Shown here in pieces: positions 1 to 8,913 of a stretch of DNA of 64,000 nucleotides (its first letter is position 1; each line of letters begins with the position of its first letter). The notes beneath the pieces are model-generated. The model made no database searches. It was not told the DNA's origin and worked only from the letters and a program-made list of their open reading frames with translations. The translations under genes were made by a program, and so were the position numbers. Origin of the DNA: Oceanospirillaceae bacterium. GTDB lineage: Bacteria; Pseudomonadota; Gammaproteobacteria; Pseudomonadales; Litoribrevibacteraceae. The DNA lies in the NCBI GenBank assembly GCA_015665455.1, contig JADFAD010000005.1, positions 124,001 to 188,000 on the forward strand. Direction: 5' to 3'.

Positions 1-1430
1 ATTGCATCTTTGAGCTTCATTCCTGGCGTCGGAGGAATTAACTTGGAAAGTCGATCAGCAAGACCGTAGGATTTACTTTGAACACGAGCAACATCACGAA
101 CCACCGCTTTAGCAGCCATGGTGCCAAACGTAACAATCTGAGAAACCGCATCTTTACCGTAGTGATCAGCCACGTATTTAATAACTTTATCTCGATTATC
201 CATGCAAAAATCGATATCAAAATCGGGCATCGAAACACGTTCAGGATTAAGAAATCGTTCGAACAGTAAGTCGTATTCAAGCGGATCAAGGTCAGTAATT
301 TTCTGGGCGTAAGCCACTAAAGAACCTGCACCAGAACCACGCCCAGGACCTACAGGGATATCGTTATCTTTGCCCCATTGAATAAAGTCCATTACGATCA
401 AAAAATACCCAGGAAACCCCATTTGCAGAATAATATCGAGTTCAAAATCCAGACGATCAAAGTACTCTTTACGTCTCTCTTGATAATCTTCAGCCTCTTT
501 ATCAAGAATAACATCAAGCCTTTCTTCAAGCCCTTCCGCTGAAAGTTCACGGAAGAACTGATCCATTGTTTTTCCTTCAGGTACAGGAAATTCAGGCAGA
601 TAATACGTGCCAAGCTTCACTTCTAGACTGCAACGTTTTGCAATTTCGACTGAGTTTTGTAACGCGCTTGGAATGTCAGCGAACAACTCAGCCATTTCTT
701 CTGGAGATTTAAGGTATTGCTCTTCTGTATAATTAAGAGGGCGACGAGGATCAATCAAAGCAAAACCTTGGTTAATACAAACACGAGCTTCATGTGCTTC
801 GAAGTCAGAAGAATTGATAAACCGCACATCATTAGTGGCAACGACGGGAAGTCTAAGCTGCTCTGCGAGCTTCAATGAGCCATGAAGGTTTTCATCATCC
901 CCAACCCTTCCACAACGATGGAGTTCAAGATAAAAGCGTCCGTCAAACAAGTTAGCCCAATAGGTAGCTCTGCTGTGAGCAAGCGCCTCATTCCCTTTGA
1001 CCAATGCAGCACCTATATCACCATCTTTACCGCCAGATAACAGAATCAATCCATCTTGCTTTTCTGCGATCCATTCTTTTTTAACAATCGGAACCGCATC
1101 TCTTTGACCAACAAGGTACGCATCAGAAATAAGCTCTGTAAGGTTTCTATAACCTTTCTCTGTTTGGCATAACAAACAAACTCGATAAGGTTTATCCGGC
1201 TCGTCTTCATTTTCCAGCCAAACATCAGCCCCCATAATGGGTTTAAGACCACTGCCCTGAGCGTTTTTATAAAACTTCACCAAACCAAATAAATTACCTT
1301 GATCCGTCAAAGCGACGGCAGGCACATTTTGTTCAACGCTTTTCGATAAAAGAGACTTAACCTTAACGATCCCGTCGATTAATGAAAATTCCGAGTGAAC
1401 TCTCAGGTGAACAAAAGGCGCAGATGACAT
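1..1430 (-). CDS. dnaE: DNA polymerase III alpha subunit, N-terminal part (cut by window edge)
   Basis: This is the catalytic subunit of the replicative polymerase. About 476 N-terminal codons are present and the reading frame runs off position 1 without a stop, so the 3' part lies outside the window. The ATG at 1430 begins a PHP domain opening with [31 protein letters not shown] motif follows, then PDFDIDF with the metal-binding aspartates at residues 403, 405 and 407, close to D401/D403 of E. coli. The gene lies downstream of rnhB and ends the lpx-rnhB-dnaE order known from E. coli. Family assignment is firm; only the C-terminal domains cannot be checked. Confidence 0.97.
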   Translation of the reverse strand, partial: MSSAPFVHLRVHSEFSLIDGIVKVKSLLSKSVEQNVPAVALTDQGNLFGLVKFYKNAQGSGLKPIMGADVWLENEDEPDKPYRVCLLCQTEKGYRNLTELISDAYLVGQRDAVPIVKKEWIAEKQDGLILLSGGKDGDIGAALVKGNEALAHSRATYWANLFDGRFYLELHRCGRVGDDENLHGSLKLAEQLRLPVVATNDVRFINSSDFEAHEARVCINQGFALIDPRRPLNYTEEQYLKSPEEMAELFADIPSALQNSVEIAKRCSLEVKLGTYYLPEFPVPEGKTMDQFFRELSAEGLEERLDVILDKEAEDYQERRKEYFDRLDFELDIILQMGFPGYFLIVMDFIQWGKDNDIPVGPGRGSGAGSLVAYAQKITDLDPLEYDLLFERFLNPERVSMPDFDIDFCMDNRDKVIKYVADHYGKDAVSQIVTFGTMAAKAVVRDVARVQSKSYGLADRLSKLIPPTPGMKLKDA

Positions 1431-1541
1431 GAATTACTCCGGGTCTAAAGATATTTAGGCAAAGAATAGAAAAATAAAAAAGCGAACCAGAATACCATAA
1501 AGCTGATTTTCCGGAGAGACTTTAAACAAATAGTTATGATA

Positions 1542-2150
1542 TCAAAACAAAGACAAATTCTTTTTCACTGGGCCAAAACTACGGCGGTGGTATTTTGTCA
1601 CACCAAACGCATCAATTGCTTCCATATGAGCTTTCGTTGGATACCCTTTATGCTTCGCAAAACCGTAATTTGGAAATAGCTTATCCAAAGCGACCATTTC
1701 TCGATCTCTGGTCACTTTAGCCAATATAGATGCTGCTGCAATGGCAGGATGCCGAGCATCCCCTTTCACCACCGCCACAGCAGGGCATTGCAAATCACGA
1801 GGCAGTCTATTCCCATCGATTAGTGCATATTCACACTTAGGATCAAGTAGATCAATCGCACGTTTCATCGCAAGCATTGACGCATGTAAGATATTAATCT
1901 CATCTATTTCTTCAACCGAGGCTCTCGCAATGCCATAACTAAACGAGTTATTTAGTATTTCATCGAATAAAAGCTCTCGCTTTTTCTCAGACAATTTCTT
2001 TGAATCATTTAATCCAATAATAGGACGATCAGGGTCCAATATAACTGCAGCAGCAACCACATCTCCAGCTAAAGGGCCACGCCCTGCTTCATCAGCGCCT
2101 GCAAGTAAATGCCCTGTATAACTTGGTTTAAAAGGTTCAAGATCTGCCAT
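1542..2150 (-). CDS. rnhB: Ribonuclease HII
   Basis: RNase HII cuts the RNA strand of RNA-DNA hybrids and removes misincorporated ribonucleotides. The protein has 202 residues (E. coli 198). The catalytic Asp-Glu pair sits in [14 protein letters not shown] at residues 20-21, and the conserved [13 protein letters not shown] segment follows. A TTG four codons upstream could also start the frame, overlapping the end of lpxB. I prefer the ATG at 2150 because a GGGA element lies about eight bases upstream and the ATG is next to the lpxB stop, which suggests coupled translation. The C-terminal [14 protein letters not shown] is typical of the family. Confidence 0.96.
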   Translation of the reverse strand: MADLEPFKPSYTGHLLAGADEAGRGPLAGDVVAAAVILDPDRPIIGLNDSKKLSEKKRELLFDEILNNSFSYGIARASVEEIDEINILHASMLAMKRAIDLLDPKCEYALIDGNRLPRDLQCPAVAVVKGDARHPAIAAASILAKVTRDREMVALDKLFPNYGFAKHKGYPTKAHMEAIDAFGVTKYHRRSFGPVKKNLSLF

Positions 2151-2151
2151 A

Positions 2152-3297
2152 CTATTTCCCAATTAGATCTAATACAGCGGTAGCTGCTTTTTCGTTGCCA
2201 CCTTGCTGTAACAAACGATGAATATCATAAAATTCATCAACAACCCCTTGATACTCTTGAGCGTGTTTCAATCGCTTTAAAACTTCAGAAGCAATTGCTT
2301 CAGGGGATGCTTCATCCTGAATTAGCTCGGGCACTAACTTTTTTTGAGCCAATAAATTAGGCAAAGAGATGTAATCGACCTTAACGATTCGTTTAGCAAT
2401 TGCATACGTTAATGAAGCCATTTTATAGACAACAACAATAGGTTTTTTGTGAAGAGCAGCTTCTAGAGTTGCCGTTCCAGAAGCAAGCGCAATCACATCT
2501 GAAGCCTCCATTACGACTCTACTCTGTCCATCCACAATTTGAACGCTTTTGCCTACATTAGACATTTCCTGCAAGGCTTCAATTTGAACTCGACGATGCT
2601 CATTTGCAGCAGGGAGAACTAACTGAACTTCCGGCATTGCTTGTTGAATCAAGTCCGACGCTTCTAATAAAGAACGACCAATGTACTTTATTTCACCTCC
2701 GCGACTTCCAGGAAGAACCCCCACAACAGGACGGTTAACATCTAGACCTAAAGTTTGGCACGCATTATTACGGTTTGGCTCCATGGATATATCATCAGCG
2801 AGAGGGTGACCAATAAAGCACTCTCTCATATTATGCTGTTGATAAAAGCGACTCTCAAAAGGCAGCAAAGTTAGCATCAAATCAGTGCTTTCTTTAATCT
2901 TAAAGATTCGCTTTTTTCTCCATGCCCACACTGATGGGCTGACATAATGAACCGTTGGTATGCCTAGCTGTTTTAACTTCCTTTCCATTCTTAACGTAAA
3001 ATCAGGTGCATCAATACCAATAAATACATCAGGCGGGTTATTTTTGAATAACCGATACATTTTTCTGTGGATACCAATTAACTCTCTTATTCGGCCTAAG
3101 ACTTCAACCAGCCCCATAACAGACAATCTTTCCATGGGTACATGAGAGTGAAAGCCTTGCTCAATCATTAAAGGCCCTCCTATTCCTTCAATAACTGCAT
3201 CAGGATAACGAGCACGCAACGATTTAATCAAACCGGCTCCCAAAATATCACCGGAAGCCTCGCCAGCAATGATTCCAATACGTAAAGGCGTCTTCAT
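2152..3297 (-). CDS. lpxB: Lipid-A-disaccharide synthase
   Basis: LpxB joins UDP-2,3-diacylglucosamine and lipid X to form the lipid A disaccharide at the cytoplasmic face of the inner membrane (glycosyltransferase family 19). The protein has 381 residues, matching E. coli (382). Family landmarks are the N-terminal [17 protein letters not shown], the [15 protein letters not shown] segment near the middle, [11 protein letters not shown] and the C-terminal [17 protein letters not shown] six codons upstream extends the frame, but the ATG at 3297 gives the expected N-terminus. The gene abuts rnhB. A terminator-like hairpin separates it from lpxA, which is unusual for this operon. Confidence 0.96.
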   Translation of the reverse strand: MKTPLRIGIIAGEASGDILGAGLIKSLRARYPDAVIEGIGGPLMIEQGFHSHVPMERLSVMGLVEVLGRIRELIGIHRKMYRLFKNNPPDVFIGIDAPDFTLRMERKLKQLGIPTVHYVSPSVWAWRKKRIFKIKESTDLMLTLLPFESRFYQQHNMRECFIGHPLADDISMEPNRNNACQTLGLDVNRPVVGVLPGSRGGEIKYIGRSLLEASDLIQQAMPEVQLVLPAANEHRRVQIEALQEMSNVGKSVQIVDGQSRVVMEASDVIALASGTATLEAALHKKPIVVVYKMASLTYAIAKRIVKVDYISLPNLLAQKKLVPELIQDEASPEAIASEVLKRLKHAQEYQGVVDEFYDIHRLLQQGGNEKAATAVLDLIGK

Positions 3298-3327
3298 TAT
3301 ATTTTTATTCCACAAAAAATTTGAGCC

Positions 3328-3354
3328 AAAAAAAGCCGCCTAAATTTGGCGGCC
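3328..3354 (-). terminator. Rho-independent terminator or attenuator between lpxA and lpxB
   Basis: Read on the minus strand, a GCCGCC arm, a seven-base AAATTTA loop and a GGCGGC arm are followed at once by seven T residues. This is a textbook intrinsic terminator just after the lpxA stop. Since lpxB, rnhB and dnaE lie downstream in the same direction, it probably attenuates rather than ends transcription, or lpxB has its own promoter. The short lpxA-lpxB gap (78 bases) leaves little room for one. Confidence 0.75.
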
Positions 3355-3375
3355 TCATAAAACGAGTAAAATAAA

Positions 3376-4146
3376 CTATCGAGCAATGCCACGATTTGAG
3401 GCTAAGATTGAATCAAGGAAAACCTTAACAGCTTGAGATCCCTCAGCCAAAGGCTCGATTTCTTTAATTGCTTCTTCAAGTCGTAAACCCTGACGATAAA
3501 CCAGCTTATAACAGTTCCGCAAATCTCGAATGTCTTCTTTACTAAAACCTCTTCGCTTCAAACCTTCGGTGTTGATTGCAGCAGGTTTCATTGGATTGCC
3601 ATTACCGATAACATACGCAGGCACATCCTGGTTAACCGCTGAACCTCCGCCAATCATTGCATGCGCACCAATTTTTGAGAACTGATGAACGCCCGTGCCT
3701 CCACCTAAGATGGCCCAATCACCAACATGCACATGGCCTGCAACCATAGAATTATTCGCTAGAATGCAGTTATCACCAATAATCACATCGTGCGCAATAT
3801 GCGCATAACACATCAATAAGTTACCCGAACCTATTCGGGTAATGCTTTGATCCTGAACCGTGCCACGATGAATAGTGACCCCTTCACGAATCACATTATT
3901 GTCACCCATGATTAATTGGGTCGGTTCATCAGCGTACTTTTTATCCTGACAATCCTCACCTACACTGGCAAACTGAAAAATTCTATTGTTCTTACCAATT
4001 TTTGATGGCCCTTTAACAACGACATGAGGTCCAATAACGGTACCTTCGTCAATCGTTACATTAGGGCCTATAATACTCCAGGGGCCAATCTCTACACCCT
4101 CAGCTATGTTGGCATTTGGGTCAATTATTGCTCTTGGATCAATCAA
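3376..4146 (-). CDS. lpxA: UDP-N-acetylglucosamine acyltransferase
   Basis: LpxA transfers the hydroxyacyl chain from ACP to the 3-OH of UDP-GlcNAc, the first step of lipid A synthesis, as a cytosolic left-handed beta-helix trimer. The protein has 256 residues (E. coli 262) and shows hexapeptide repeats throughout. The catalytic histidine in AHIAHD is residue 119, matching E. coli H125. The start is a TTG at 4146: it gives MIDPRAIIDPNANIAEG, which aligns with the E. coli N-terminus, no suitable ATG exists, and an AGG lies about seven bases upstream. The start overlaps the fabZ stop by eight bases, so translation is probably coupled to fabZ. Confidence 0.96.
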   Translation of the reverse strand: MIDPRAIIDPNANIAEGVEIGPWSIIGPNVTIDEGTVIGPHVVVKGPSKIGKNNRIFQFASVGEDCQDKKYADEPTQLIMGDNNVIREGVTIHRGTVQDQSITRIGSGNLLMCYAHIAHDVIIGDNCILANNSMVAGHVHVGDWAILGGGTGVHQFSKIGAHAMIGGGSAVNQDVPAYVIGNGNPMKPAAINTEGLKRRGFSKEDIRDLRNCYKLVYRQGLRLEEAIKEIEPLAEGSQAVKVFLDSILASNRGIAR

Positions 4147-4585
4147 GATTTACCTGCCTTTCTACACACATTATATCCGCCACACAGGCGACACGTTCAT
4201 TTACAAAGGTCCGACATTTAAACTTTAGCAGATGATGACGCTCTTCAATAAATTCTGCTTCATGTTCTAATCGATCACCCGGAAATACGGGCTGTTTAAA
4301 CCTTACTTTATCAGCTCCAGCAAAATAATATAAAAAGCCTTCCGATGCCTTTTTATTTTGTAACTTATACGCCAAAATTCCGGCTACCTGAGCCATTGAT
4401 TCCAGCACAAGCACACCAGGCATAATAGAATGTCCTGGAAAATGACCATCAAAGAACGGTTCATTAACAGTCACATTCTTATACCCTTTAATAATTCTCT
4501 TATCGTGGTCAATTTCAGTAACCCGATCAACCAACAAAAACGGGTAACGATGAGGCAGGTATTTTTTAATTTCTTCGATATCCAT
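4139..4585 (-). CDS. fabZ: 3-hydroxyacyl-ACP dehydratase
   Basis: FabZ dehydrates 3-hydroxyacyl-ACP in fatty acid elongation and competes with LpxA and LpxD for the hydroxyacyl-ACP pool, which explains its place in this operon. The protein has 148 residues and a single hot-dog fold. The PHRYPFLLVDRV opening is diagnostic, the catalytic His is in FFDGHFPG (residue 48) and the catalytic Glu in VLVLESMAQ (residue 62). An AAGGG lies about nine bases before the ATG. It overlaps lpxA by eight bases and follows lpxD by 25 bases. Confidence 0.97.
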   Translation of the reverse strand: MDIEEIKKYLPHRYPFLLVDRVTEIDHDKRIIKGYKNVTVNEPFFDGHFPGHSIMPGVLVLESMAQVAGILAYKLQNKKASEGFLYYFAGADKVRFKQPVFPGDRLEHEAEFIEERHHLLKFKCRTFVNERVACVADIMCVERQVNLD

Positions 4586-4610
4586 ATCTTTACCCTTTAA
4601 TGCAATTGAC

Positions 4611-5636
4611 CTAATCAGACGCTTGATTAACTTGCTTCTCTAACTTCTTCAGCTTCCTAGCCATATCATCCAACTGTCTAAACCGAACGACACTTTTACG
4701 CCAATCTTTAATTGGCTGCATGCCAGTGCCTGATGCGTATGTCCCTGCTTCCTTGATGTTTCCAGTAACTGCCGTCATGCCTACCATTTGAACACCATCA
4801 GCAATCTTAACATGACCTGCAATCACCGAGGCTCCACCAATAATGCAATAACGTCCAATCTCTGAGCTGCCTGCAATTCCACTGCAGCCAGCCATCGCAC
4901 TTCCTGTACCAATCTTAACGTTATGAGCAATCTGAATTTGGTTATCCAAAATGACATTATCTTCAATTATCGTATCTTCAATTGCACCACGATCAATAGT
5001 CGTATTAGCGCCAATTTCAACTCGACTGCCTATTTTAACACCACCGATTTGCGCTATTTTATTCCACACGCCCTTATCATTAGCAAAGCCAAACCCATCA
5101 CTGCCAATGACAGCACCGCTTTGAATAACAACCTGATCGCCCATTTCTACGCCATGGTATACAGTAACCCGAGGAAATAGTCGGCACTGTTTACCCAACT
5201 TAGAGTTCTCACCAATAACTACGTGAGCCATGAGCTCTGTTTCATCACCAATAACGGCATGATCTTCAACAACGACATATGGACCAATGACCACGTTTTT
5301 TCCTACGGAAGCACTTTCAGAAATTAAAGCAGTCGGATGAATTTGTGCTTTACGTTTCGGCGCAGGATCAAATAGGTGAGATATTTTGGCAAATGCTAGG
5401 TACGGGTTATCCATAACCAGAACGGAACCATCAAACTGATCCGCAAGCTCTTCAGTTAAGATAACCGCAGACGCTTCGCACGTTTTTAATGCAGGGATGT
5501 ATTTATTATCGGACAAAAAAGTTATTTCACCGGCAACAGATTTATCCAGTGGGGCTAAAGAAGTTATTTCTATCGACGGATCACCTCTTAGTTCTGCATT
5601 CAAAAAAAGAGCAATCTCAGAGAGGGTTTTAGCCAT
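4611..5636 (-). CDS. lpxD: UDP-3-O-(3-hydroxyacyl)glucosamine N-acyltransferase
   Basis: LpxD adds the second (N-linked) hydroxyacyl chain in lipid A synthesis. It has 341 residues, the same as E. coli LpxD. An N-terminal uridine-binding domain (about residues 1-100) precedes a left-handed beta-helix of hexapeptide repeats (about 105-310) and a C-terminal helix of basic and acidic residues. The catalytic histidine in IQIAHNVKIG is residue 238, equivalent to H239 of E. coli. A GGGA lies about ten bases before the ATG. The gene sits between skp and fabZ, the standard order. Confidence 0.97.
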   Translation of the reverse strand: MAKTLSEIALFLNAELRGDPSIEITSLAPLDKSVAGEITFLSDNKYIPALKTCEASAVILTEELADQFDGSVLVMDNPYLAFAKISHLFDPAPKRKAQIHPTALISESASVGKNVVIGPYVVVEDHAVIGDETELMAHVVIGENSKLGKQCRLFPRVTVYHGVEMGDQVVIQSGAVIGSDGFGFANDKGVWNKIAQIGGVKIGSRVEIGANTTIDRGAIEDTIIEDNVILDNQIQIAHNVKIGTGSAMAGCSGIAGSSEIGRYCIIGGASVIAGHVKIADGVQMVGMTAVTGNIKEAGTYASGTGMQPIKDWRKSVVRFRQLDDMARKLKKLEKQVNQASD

Positions 5637-5692
5637 AATTCAAAGTCCCATATTACCTATGATCTTAAGTTAAGAGCATATATTCACAATCA

Positions 5693-5731
5693 CATAAAAA
5701 GAAACGCATATAAGCAAATACTCATATGCGT
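5693..5731 (-). terminator. Possible terminator or attenuator between skp and lpxD
   Basis: On the minus strand ACGCATAT and ATATGCGT arms, separated by 12 bases, are followed by TTTCTTTTT. The stem is AT-rich and the loop is long, so it may act only as a weak attenuator between skp and lpxD. Confidence 0.4.
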
Positions 5732-5755
5732 AACATGTAGCGTTTAACTATAAAA

Positions 5756-6268
5756 CTATTTAGCTTTTTTAGTATTTAGCTTCTCAAGTAGCTTTAAAGT
5801 GATGTCTAAATCAGGGCTAACCCACAAAGTCGCTTCACGGGTTACAAGTAAATCAATTTTTAATTCATCCACTAATTCTTTTAATGCCGCATCAATAGTT
5901 GCTTTGTTTTGCGCTAAGAACTGCTTCTCACGTTGAGCCTGCATCTTCTGAAGCTTTTGAACAATGTGCTTATAATCTGCTTTCTTACTTTGGATTTCTT
6001 CAAATAAGCGACGCTTGTCTTCATCAGCCATGAAAGCAGCATCTCGCTGACCTTTTTCTTGGCTAGCTTTAATCTCGTTTTCTAATTGAAGTAGTCTATC
6101 TTGCTCAGGTTTGAATTCATTCTGCAGCTCAGCAACGGCTGCTTTTGCAGACACAGAAGACATAAGAGCACGGTAAATGTCCACAACCGCAATTTTCGAT
6201 TCAGCTGATGCCATTGCAGGCAGCATAGACATCATACATACAGATAAAAAAGTAATTATTTTCTTCAC
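5756..6268 (-). CDS. skp: Periplasmic chaperone Skp/OmpH
   Basis: Skp is a trimeric periplasmic holdase that escorts unfolded outer-membrane proteins to BamA. The protein has 170 residues (E. coli 161). An N-terminal signal peptide ends after AMASA (about residue 22). The mature part starts with SKIAVVDIYRAL, matching the family's core beta-strand, followed by a long charged, coiled-coil-forming tentacle region (about 50-130) rich in Glu, Lys and Gln. It lies directly downstream of bamA, its functional partner, and upstream of lpxD. Confidence 0.94.
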   Translation of the reverse strand: MKKIITFLSVCMMSMLPAMASAESKIAVVDIYRALMSSVSAKAAVAELQNEFKPEQDRLLQLENEIKASQEKGQRDAAFMADEDKRRLFEEIQSKKADYKHIVQKLQKMQAQREKQFLAQNKATIDAALKELVDELKIDLLVTREATLWVSPDLDITLKLLEKLNTKKAK

Positions 6269-6300
6269 AACTTGAATCCTTAAACTTGTTTTTATTTAAA

Positions 6301-8886
6301 TTAAAATGGTCTACCCAACGCAAATTCAAATACTTGAGTATCATCACCGTCTTTGTCATTTAGTGCTTTAGCTAAACTGAATGAAAGTGGTCCAATTGCA
6401 GTTACCCAGGATAGAGAAACACCCGCAGCGGCACGTACTTCACCAAACTCAAATTCATATTCGCTACGATGTGTATCAAATACCTGACCCGCATCAACAA
6501 AGAAGGCTGTTCGGAATGAGCTTTGATCATCAATAAATGGCAAAGGGAAAATCAGCTCAGCAGAACCTTCGATCAAGGCATTACCACCGAACGGATCGTC
6601 ATCACCAACAACAACCGTTTGATAAACCCCGTCTTCATCAATCACATAAGCAGGGTAAGAATCACAATCACTCGTACAGTTCTCATCAATCGCAGTTCTG
6701 GTTTCATACACCTCAGCCGGTGTAGTGCGAGGGCCTAAAGAATTCGATGCAAACCCTCTTACGGAACCAATACCACCCGCATAGAAATGCTCCCAAAACG
6801 GCATAGCACTCGTATTACCGTAGGAATCACCATATCCAATCTCTGTTCTAAAACGAAGAACATAATCGTTCGCTTTGGTCAGCGGTTTAAACATCTGGCC
6901 TTTATATGTCATTTTATAAAATGCAACATCACTGATTGGCGTCGCAACTTCCAACGCAACAGACTGAGAAGAACCGTTTGTTGGCATTAAACCACGATTT
7001 AGCGTTGATCGAGACCATGATGTAGTTACCGATAAATCTCGGAATAAGTCGCCCTCTTCATCAATGAAACCGCCGGTTTCTTCCACTGGTCTATCAACAT
7101 CTGGTAAAGCGCAGTAATCCGACGAATCAAATTCACACACTAAGTTGTTATTCTGTGATGGGTCAGTTGTCCCAACCGCTTGATCAGTTGTGTAGAACTC
7201 ATTTACATAATGATCCACACTATCAAATGGGTCTGGTGAAGCAGAGATTTCTTGAGCTGGCTCCGACCCTAAAGTGATCTTGGTTTGAGACACACTGAAA
7301 TCAATGTTAATACGCTCAACGTTACTGATTGGATACCCGAAGTTCACACCACCACCAAAGCGATCCGTCTGATAGCTAGAAATATCCGCTTCACTGTAAT
7401 CCGTTTCTTGATAAAACAGGTTAAAGCCTCGACTGATTCCATCTACGGTGTAATACGGGTTTAAATATGAGAAATTAACACTGTTTCGGAAATCACTTCT
7501 TGATACACCAAAAGAAACTCGATTACCTGTCCCCATCCAGTTATTTTGACTGACACTTGCACTCAAAATTAACCCACTGCTTTGAGAAAAACCGACGCTT
7601 GCTGTTAAGCTTCCGGAGGATTGCTCTTCAACAGAGTAAACAACATCAACTTGATCCGTTGTCCCTGGTACAGGAGGGGTTTCAACGTTAACGGTCTTAA
7701 AATATCCCAATCGCTCTAATCGAGTCTTCGAAGATTCAATTTTACTTGTAGAAGCCCAACCGCCTTCCAACTGACGCATCTCGCGGCGTATTACTTCATC
7801 TTTTGTTTTCGTGTTGCCCTTAAAAGAAATCCGACGAACATATGCACGCTTTCCAGGATCAACAAAAAAAGTAATATCGACTTTATTGTCATCTCCAACT
7901 TTCTGAGGAATGCCATTCACGTTGGCAAATGTGTAACCCTCGTTACCCAGCCTTTTGGTAATAAAATCGGAGCTTAATGTAACCAACTGACGAGAGAACA
8001 CTTGATCTGTATCGACCAAAATCAATCGTTTAACTTCTTCTTCAGAAACGACAATATCACCGGCTAAATTTACTTCATTAACAGTATATTGCTCACCCTC
8101 AAAAATATTAATGGTAACAAATATTTCTGACTTATCAGGGCTAATCGATACCTGAGTGGATTCAATGCTGAAATCAATATAACCGCGATCCATGTACCAA
8201 GATTTCAGCTTTTCTAAATCTCCAGACAACTGTTCACGCGAGTAATTTCCAGATCCTGACATCCAAGACAACCAGTCTTTTTCACTCAAGTCGAATTGAT
8301 TTCTCAAGTCGTCTTCATCAAACTTTTCATTCCCCACAATATTAATATGGGTGACGGCTGCCATCGTACCTTCATTAATTTCGATATTTAAAGAAACACG
8401 GTTTCGAGCAAGGTCTTCAATATTTACCTTTACGTCAGCATCGTATCGACCTTGACCTATGTATTGACGTTCCAGCTCTTGCTCAATCAATTCAACGGTC
8501 ATTCGCTTAAACAAGCGACCTTCAGCTAATCCAGCCTGTTCAAGGCCTTTAGTCAACTCTTCATCAGGAATGGATGAATTACCTTTAAACTCAATCCCAC
8601 TGATAAACGGTCGCTCTTTAACTTCAATAATTAGCACGTTGCCTTCACGGCTAAGCTTTATATCATCAAAGGAGCCTGTTTTATAAAGTAATTTAGTTGC
8701 TTCTGACAAACGCCCAGAATCAACCGTATCACCAACAGAGACAGGAAAAGAAGAGAAGACACTACCAGCAGTCACACGCTGCAAACCATCGACTCTAATG
8801 TCGGTTACAGTAAAACTACTGGCAATAGAAATCGTAGGTAAAAGCAAAAAAACACATAAGATATAACGGATACTATATTTCAGCAC
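6301..8886 (-). CDS. bamA: Outer membrane protein assembly factor BamA
   Basis: BamA is the essential core of the BAM complex, inserting beta-barrel proteins into the outer membrane. The protein has 861 residues, longer than E. coli BamA (810). A signal peptide ends near residue 22, five POTRA domains span about 25-425, and a 16-strand barrel follows, ending in the expected C-terminal aromatic residue (FALGRPF). The conserved VRGF of barrel loop 6 is in GIGSVRGFASNS. The extra length is in predicted extracellular loops, including two cysteine pairs, C584/C592 and C737/C741, that could form loop disulfides. The order rseP-bamA-skp is standard. Confidence 0.96.
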   Translation of the reverse strand: MLKYSIRYILCVFLLLPTISIASSFTVTDIRVDGLQRVTAGSVFSSFPVSVGDTVDSGRLSEATKLLYKTGSFDDIKLSREGNVLIIEVKERPFISGIEFKGNSSIPDEELTKGLEQAGLAEGRLFKRMTVELIEQELERQYIGQGRYDADVKVNIEDLARNRVSLNIEINEGTMAAVTHINIVGNEKFDEDDLRNQFDLSEKDWLSWMSGSGNYSREQLSGDLEKLKSWYMDRGYIDFSIESTQVSISPDKSEIFVTINIFEGEQYTVNEVNLAGDIVVSEEEVKRLILVDTDQVFSRQLVTLSSDFITKRLGNEGYTFANVNGIPQKVGDDNKVDITFFVDPGKRAYVRRISFKGNTKTKDEVIRREMRQLEGGWASTSKIESSKTRLERLGYFKTVNVETPPVPGTTDQVDVVYSVEEQSSGSLTASVGFSQSSGLILSASVSQNNWMGTGNRVSFGVSRSDFRNSVNFSYLNPYYTVDGISRGFNLFYQETDYSEADISSYQTDRFGGGVNFGYPISNVERINIDFSVSQTKITLGSEPAQEISASPDPFDSVDHYVNEFYTTDQAVGTTDPSQNNNLVCEFDSSDYCALPDVDRPVEETGGFIDEEGDLFRDLSVTTSWSRSTLNRGLMPTNGSSQSVALEVATPISDVAFYKMTYKGQMFKPLTKANDYVLRFRTEIGYGDSYGNTSAMPFWEHFYAGGIGSVRGFASNSLGPRTTPAEVYETRTAIDENCTSDCDSYPAYVIDEDGVYQTVVVGDDDPFGGNALIEGSAELIFPLPFIDDQSSFRTAFFVDAGQVFDTHRSEYEFEFGEVRAAAGVSLSWVTAIGPLSFSLAKALNDKDGDDTQVFEFALGRPF

Positions 8887-8913
8887 GCAACAACATCCCT
8901 GAAAAGATTAGGG

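Noticed and set aside
38-1252. Three short minus-strand and one plus-strand open frames at the left edge
   Set aside because: They lie in other frames of the dnaE gene, whose own frame runs unbroken from 1430 to the window edge.
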